55,038 nucleotides of DNA from contig JAQUVQ010000013.1 of assembly GCA_028693285.1 (NCBI GenBank), forward strand, positions 1 to 55,038. Direction: 5' to 3'. Shown piece after piece: positions 52,806-55,038 of this stretch (position 1 is the stretch's first letter; the number at the start of each line of letters is the position of its first letter). Below the pieces are notes generated by a model. It made no database searches and was not told where the DNA came from. It saw nothing but the letters and a program-made list of their open reading frames with translations. This DNA is from Smithellaceae bacterium (GTDB lineage Bacteria; Desulfobacterota; Syntrophia; Syntrophales; Smithellaceae). The translations under genes and the position numbers were made by a program.

Positions 52806-53916
52806 ACAACTAATAGAACTGGTCCGCAAGGAAATGCTGGTCCTCGTTCGCGACCGGCAGACCATCCTGCTTCTTTTCCTGATGCCGGTGGCTCTGATTT
52901 TCTTCATGTCGCTGGCCCTGGAAGGCGTCTGGGCGGACAAACTGGTCGGGCGAAAGATTTCGATGGTGGTGGACAACCAGAGCCGGTCTTACCAGGCCAA
53001 CCTTCTTGCGGGAAAAATCAAGGCGCATGCGCTGATCGTGCCGGTGGAAAGGCCGGCGGGAGCGGATGTTGATCGAATTTTTGCCGAAGGCACAGCGCAG
53101 GCCGTCGTGACGATTCCCCCCGGTTTCGAAGAAGGAGACCGGCCGGTGGAAATTCGCTTCGACCCCGTAATGGATGCGAGCTACCGGATTGCCGCCCGCT
53201 CGCTCATCACGTCGCTTGCCGTGGAAGTGGTCATGGGCGTCGACAATCTGGAAGCGGTTGTGTCCGGTCTGGTCGTCGAGCGAAGCGGCCCCAACCGGGA
53301 GCTGCCCACGCCTCTGCAGCAGACGGTTCCGGCCTACGCCATTTTCGCGATGTTTTTTATCGCCATTCCCATGTCCGTCGGTTTCCTGAGGGAAAAGAAA
53401 GACGGGACGCTCCAGCGCCTTTTCACGTATCCCGTGTCCGCGAATCTGGTGACGCTGGGCAAAATCACACCCTACTTTCTCATCAACGTGGTTCAGTTTG
53501 TTTTGATGATGCTGGTGGGGATTTTTGTCATGTCGCGCTTCATTGCTCCGGCGTTTCACGCGGGAGCGCATCCCTGGCATATGCTGCCGGTGACGCTGGC
53601 GGTTGCGGCCGCCACGACGGGGTTCGGCGTGCTGGTGGCGGCGACGGCCAAAACGCCCGAGCAGTCTTCAACGCTGGCGGCGACGGGGGCGATTTTGATG
53701 GGCGTCTTCGGCGGCATCATGGTGCCGCACGCGGTGATGCCGCCGGTGATGAAAAAACTGGCCATGATTTCGCCGATGTTCTGGGCGCATCAGGCCTATC
53801 TGGATATTTTTCTGCGGGATGCCGCGTTTGGGATCATCCTGCCCAGGTTAATCATCTTGACACTGTTTGCGATAATCTGCTTTTATGTCGCGGGGAGGAA
53901 GGTTCGATGGATTTAG
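52795..53916 (+). CDS. ABC-2-type transporter permease
   Basis: 373 residues from GTG 52795. A first TM helix at about 23-43 (I-L-L-L-F-L-M-P-V-A-L-I-F), a large extracytoplasmic loop to about 180, then five helices to the C-terminus (A-Y-A-I-F-A-M-F-F-I-A-I-P, Y-F-L-I-N-V-V-Q-F-V-L-M-M, G-A-I-L-M-G-V-F-G-G-I and others). The ABC2 pattern with the E-K-K-D-G-T-L-Q-R-L loop is typical. It forms a dimer with the upstream ATPase. Its stop overlaps the ACP start. Confidence 0.85.
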   Translation: MIFKQLIELVRKEMLVLVRDRQTILLLFLMPVALIFFMSLALEGVWADKLVGRKISMVVDNQSRSYQANLLAGKIKAHALIVPVERPAGADVDRIFAEGTAQAVVTIPPGFEEGDRPVEIRFDPVMDASYRIAARSLITSLAVEVVMGVDNLEAVVSGLVVERSGPNRELPTPLQQTVPAYAIFAMFFIAIPMSVGFLREKKDGTLQRLFTYPVSANLVTLGKITPYFLINVVQFVLMMLVGIFVMSRFIAPAFHAGAHPWHMLPVTLAVAAATTGFGVLVAATAKTPEQSSTLAATGAILMGVFGGIMVPHAVMPPVMKKLAMISPMFWAHQAYLDIFLRDAAFGIILPRLIILTLFAIICFYVAGRKVRWI

Positions 53917-54218
53917 AACAGGCATACAGGGATCTCAATGTTTCGTCGCGGGAGGATCTCCTTTTCAAACTCAAGGAACTGGTCATTCGGGCCTGCGAAA
54001 TCCGGGATGTGCGGCCCGAGGATGTGCCCACCGACGTGCCGTTTATCGGCGGACCCGGGCCGCTCAAGCTCGACTCGCTCGACGCGATGGAAATCGCGAT
54101 GGAACTGCGCTACACGTTCGGCGTGGAGCTGAAAAACGCGTCCACGGCCGCGAAGGCGATGCAGAACTTCGATACGCTGGCTGATTTTGTGATCGCCGCG
54201 CCGAAGGTGAAAAAGTGA
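53907..54218 (+). CDS. Acyl carrier protein, second in the cluster
   Basis: 103 residues, with the phosphopantetheine Ser57 in L-K-L-D-S-L-D-A-M-E. It has about 20 extra residues before the helical core compared with ordinary ACPs (about 78). The start overlaps the permease end by 10 bp, and the stop shares GTGA with the ketosynthase start, so it is coupled to both. It is a candidate donor for the BtrH-like transferase or carrier for the starter unit. Confidence 0.85.
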   Translation: MDLEQAYRDLNVSSREDLLFKLKELVIRACEIRDVRPEDVPTDVPFIGGPGPLKLDSLDAMEIAMELRYTFGVELKNASTAAKAMQNFDTLADFVIAAPKVKK

Positions 54219-55038
54219 GAAACGGCAATATCCATATTCGCGGATGGGGCGCCGTCACGGCGCTGGGCTGGGGCGCGGACCAGGGCGCCCGCCGCCTGAT
54301 CGCGGGCGATGTCCATCCCGCGGGCGTCTGCGGGTCTGCCCACCTGGTCAACCGGGAGTTCAAGGGATTTGAAGTCGCCTGTGACGGCAATCCCCTGGAA
54401 AAGGCGATGAAAATGCTGGATGCGTCGATAGCCGAGGCCTTTGAGCGAGGAGGCCTTTCCGCGCCCGAAATTGCCGAGTCCGCTCTGCTCGTGGGCACCA
54501 CCGGCGGTATCTTCATTCGCAACGAGCATGAGTTTACCGAATCCGTGCGCCGGAATCCCGGCAAGGAATCGCCGCCGATTGTCTGCCGCAACCGGGGGCC
54601 GGGCGAAGTGGCCGACGTGATCGCCCGAAGATACGGCATTCGCGGCCTGCCCATGACCTTCAGCATGGCCTGCGTTTCGAGTTCGCACGCGCTTGTCGTG
54701 GCGGCGGATCTGATCGCGCAGAAAAGAATCAGACGCGCCGTCGTGGTAGGTTTTGAACCGCTTTTGAATCTGACCCTGCAGGGTTTTGCAAGCCTGCTCC
54801 TGTATGATCCGGACGAGTGCCGCCCCTTCTGCAACCGTCGCATGGGCATGCAGATCGGCGAGGCGGCCTCCTGCGTGATCCTGGAAGAAAGCGATAGCGC
54901 CGCCGCGGGCAAAAGCGGCTTTGCATTTGCCGGCGGCCATCTGTATAACGACAACAAAAGCCTGACCTCCGCCGGCACGGACGGCGAAATGGTGAGGGGC
55001 GTCGTTTCCCGGGCGCTTTTGAAAGCCGGAACGGAGCC
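54215..55038 (+). CDS. Beta-ketoacyl-ACP synthase, 3' end outside window
   Basis: Open frame from GTG 54215 (overlapping the ACP stop) to the window edge, about 274 codons. It shows the KS start I-R-G-W-G-A-V-T-A-L-G, the active-site segment F-S-M-A-C-V-S-S-S-H-A-L with Cys153, and the later G-E-A-A-S-C-V-I-L-E-E block. The His residues of the active site lie beyond the edge. It is probably another ketosynthase of the aryl polyene cluster, showing that the cluster continues to the right. Confidence 0.8.
   Translation, partial: MRNGNIHIRGWGAVTALGWGADQGARRLIAGDVHPAGVCGSAHLVNREFKGFEVACDGNPLEKAMKMLDASIAEAFERGGLSAPEIAESALLVGTTGGIFIRNEHEFTESVRRNPGKESPPIVCRNRGPGEVADVIARRYGIRGLPMTFSMACVSSSHALVVAADLIAQKRIRRAVVVGFEPLLNLTLQGFASLLLYDPDECRPFCNRRMGMQIGEAASCVILEESDSAAAGKSGFAFAGGHLYNDNKSLTSAGTDGEMVRGVVSRALLKAGTE

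Noticed and set aside
54064..54978. Minus-strand open frames near the right edge
   Set aside because: They mirror the plus-strand ketosynthase starting at GTG 54215, which carries the active-site Cys segment.

Overview
The window looks like chromosomal DNA of an anaerobic, fatty- or aromatic-acid-using deltaproteobacterium (Desulfobacterota, possibly Syntrophales). This is inferred, not proven. The grounds are a 2-hydroxyacyl-CoA dehydratase/benzoyl-CoA reductase-type subunit at the left edge, several acyl-CoA synthetases, B12/radical-SAM and geranylgeranyl-reductase-type enzymes, moderately high G+C by eye, and short palindromic intergenic elements. No rRNA, tRNA, CRISPR array or intact transposase was seen.

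Layout. (1) 1-10.4 kb is accessory metabolism: an edge-truncated HgdB-like gene; a tight operon of a TrpF-like barrel protein, a Cys-rich protein and a geranylgeranyl-reductase-family flavoprotein; then two CrtC/AttH-like lipoproteins flanking a lipoprotein penicillin-acylase homologue; a membrane PAS sensor with no kinase domain; and an ABM-type monooxygenase. (2) 10.7-17.0 kb, minus strand, is the first arm of an aryl-polyene-like type II polyketide cluster: dehydratase, ketoreductase, LolA-like carrier, small lipoprotein, CrtI-type oxidoreductase, ACP, ketosynthase and acyltransferase. A divergent AMP-ligase starts at 17.2 kb. (3) 18.9-26.4 kb holds an amidase, two acyl-CoA synthetases, a MerR regulator, a histidine phosphatase and a nitronate-monooxygenase-like protein. 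(4) 26.6-39.8 kb, plus strand, is the second arm: a ketosynthase/chain-length-factor pair, B12-type radical SAM, MIO ammonia-lyase, thioesterase, a FakA-FakB-like fusion, glycosyltransferase, an MMPL exporter fused to a methyltransferase, and an acyl-CoA synthetase. (5) 39.9-42.1 kb is ectABC. (6) 42.4-49.5 kb carries a truncated acyltransferase copy, an hsdM pseudogene, and a minus-strand GntR-GlpD-AGPS-like-FGGY kinase operon. (7) 49.7-55.0 kb resumes the cluster with the intact acyltransferase, an unknown protein, a BtrH-like protein, an ABC exporter, a second ACP and a ketosynthase that runs off the edge.

How it may work (inference). The ammonia-lyase would make a cinnamate-type starter, the AMP-ligase would load it on an ACP, and the KS/CLF pair with ketoreductase and dehydratase would extend it to a polyene. 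Acyltransferases, the glycosyltransferase, LolA-like protein, lipoprotein, MMPL pump and ABC exporter would attach it to a lipid and move it to the outer membrane. What departs from the usual aryl polyene set is the radical SAM protein, the FakA-FakB fusion, the pump-methyltransferase fusion, the CrtI-type enzyme, and the BtrH-like transferase packed with its own ACP and ABC exporter. The cluster is interrupted by about 10 kb of unrelated DNA bordered on one side by a near-identical partial copy of the cluster's own acyltransferase.
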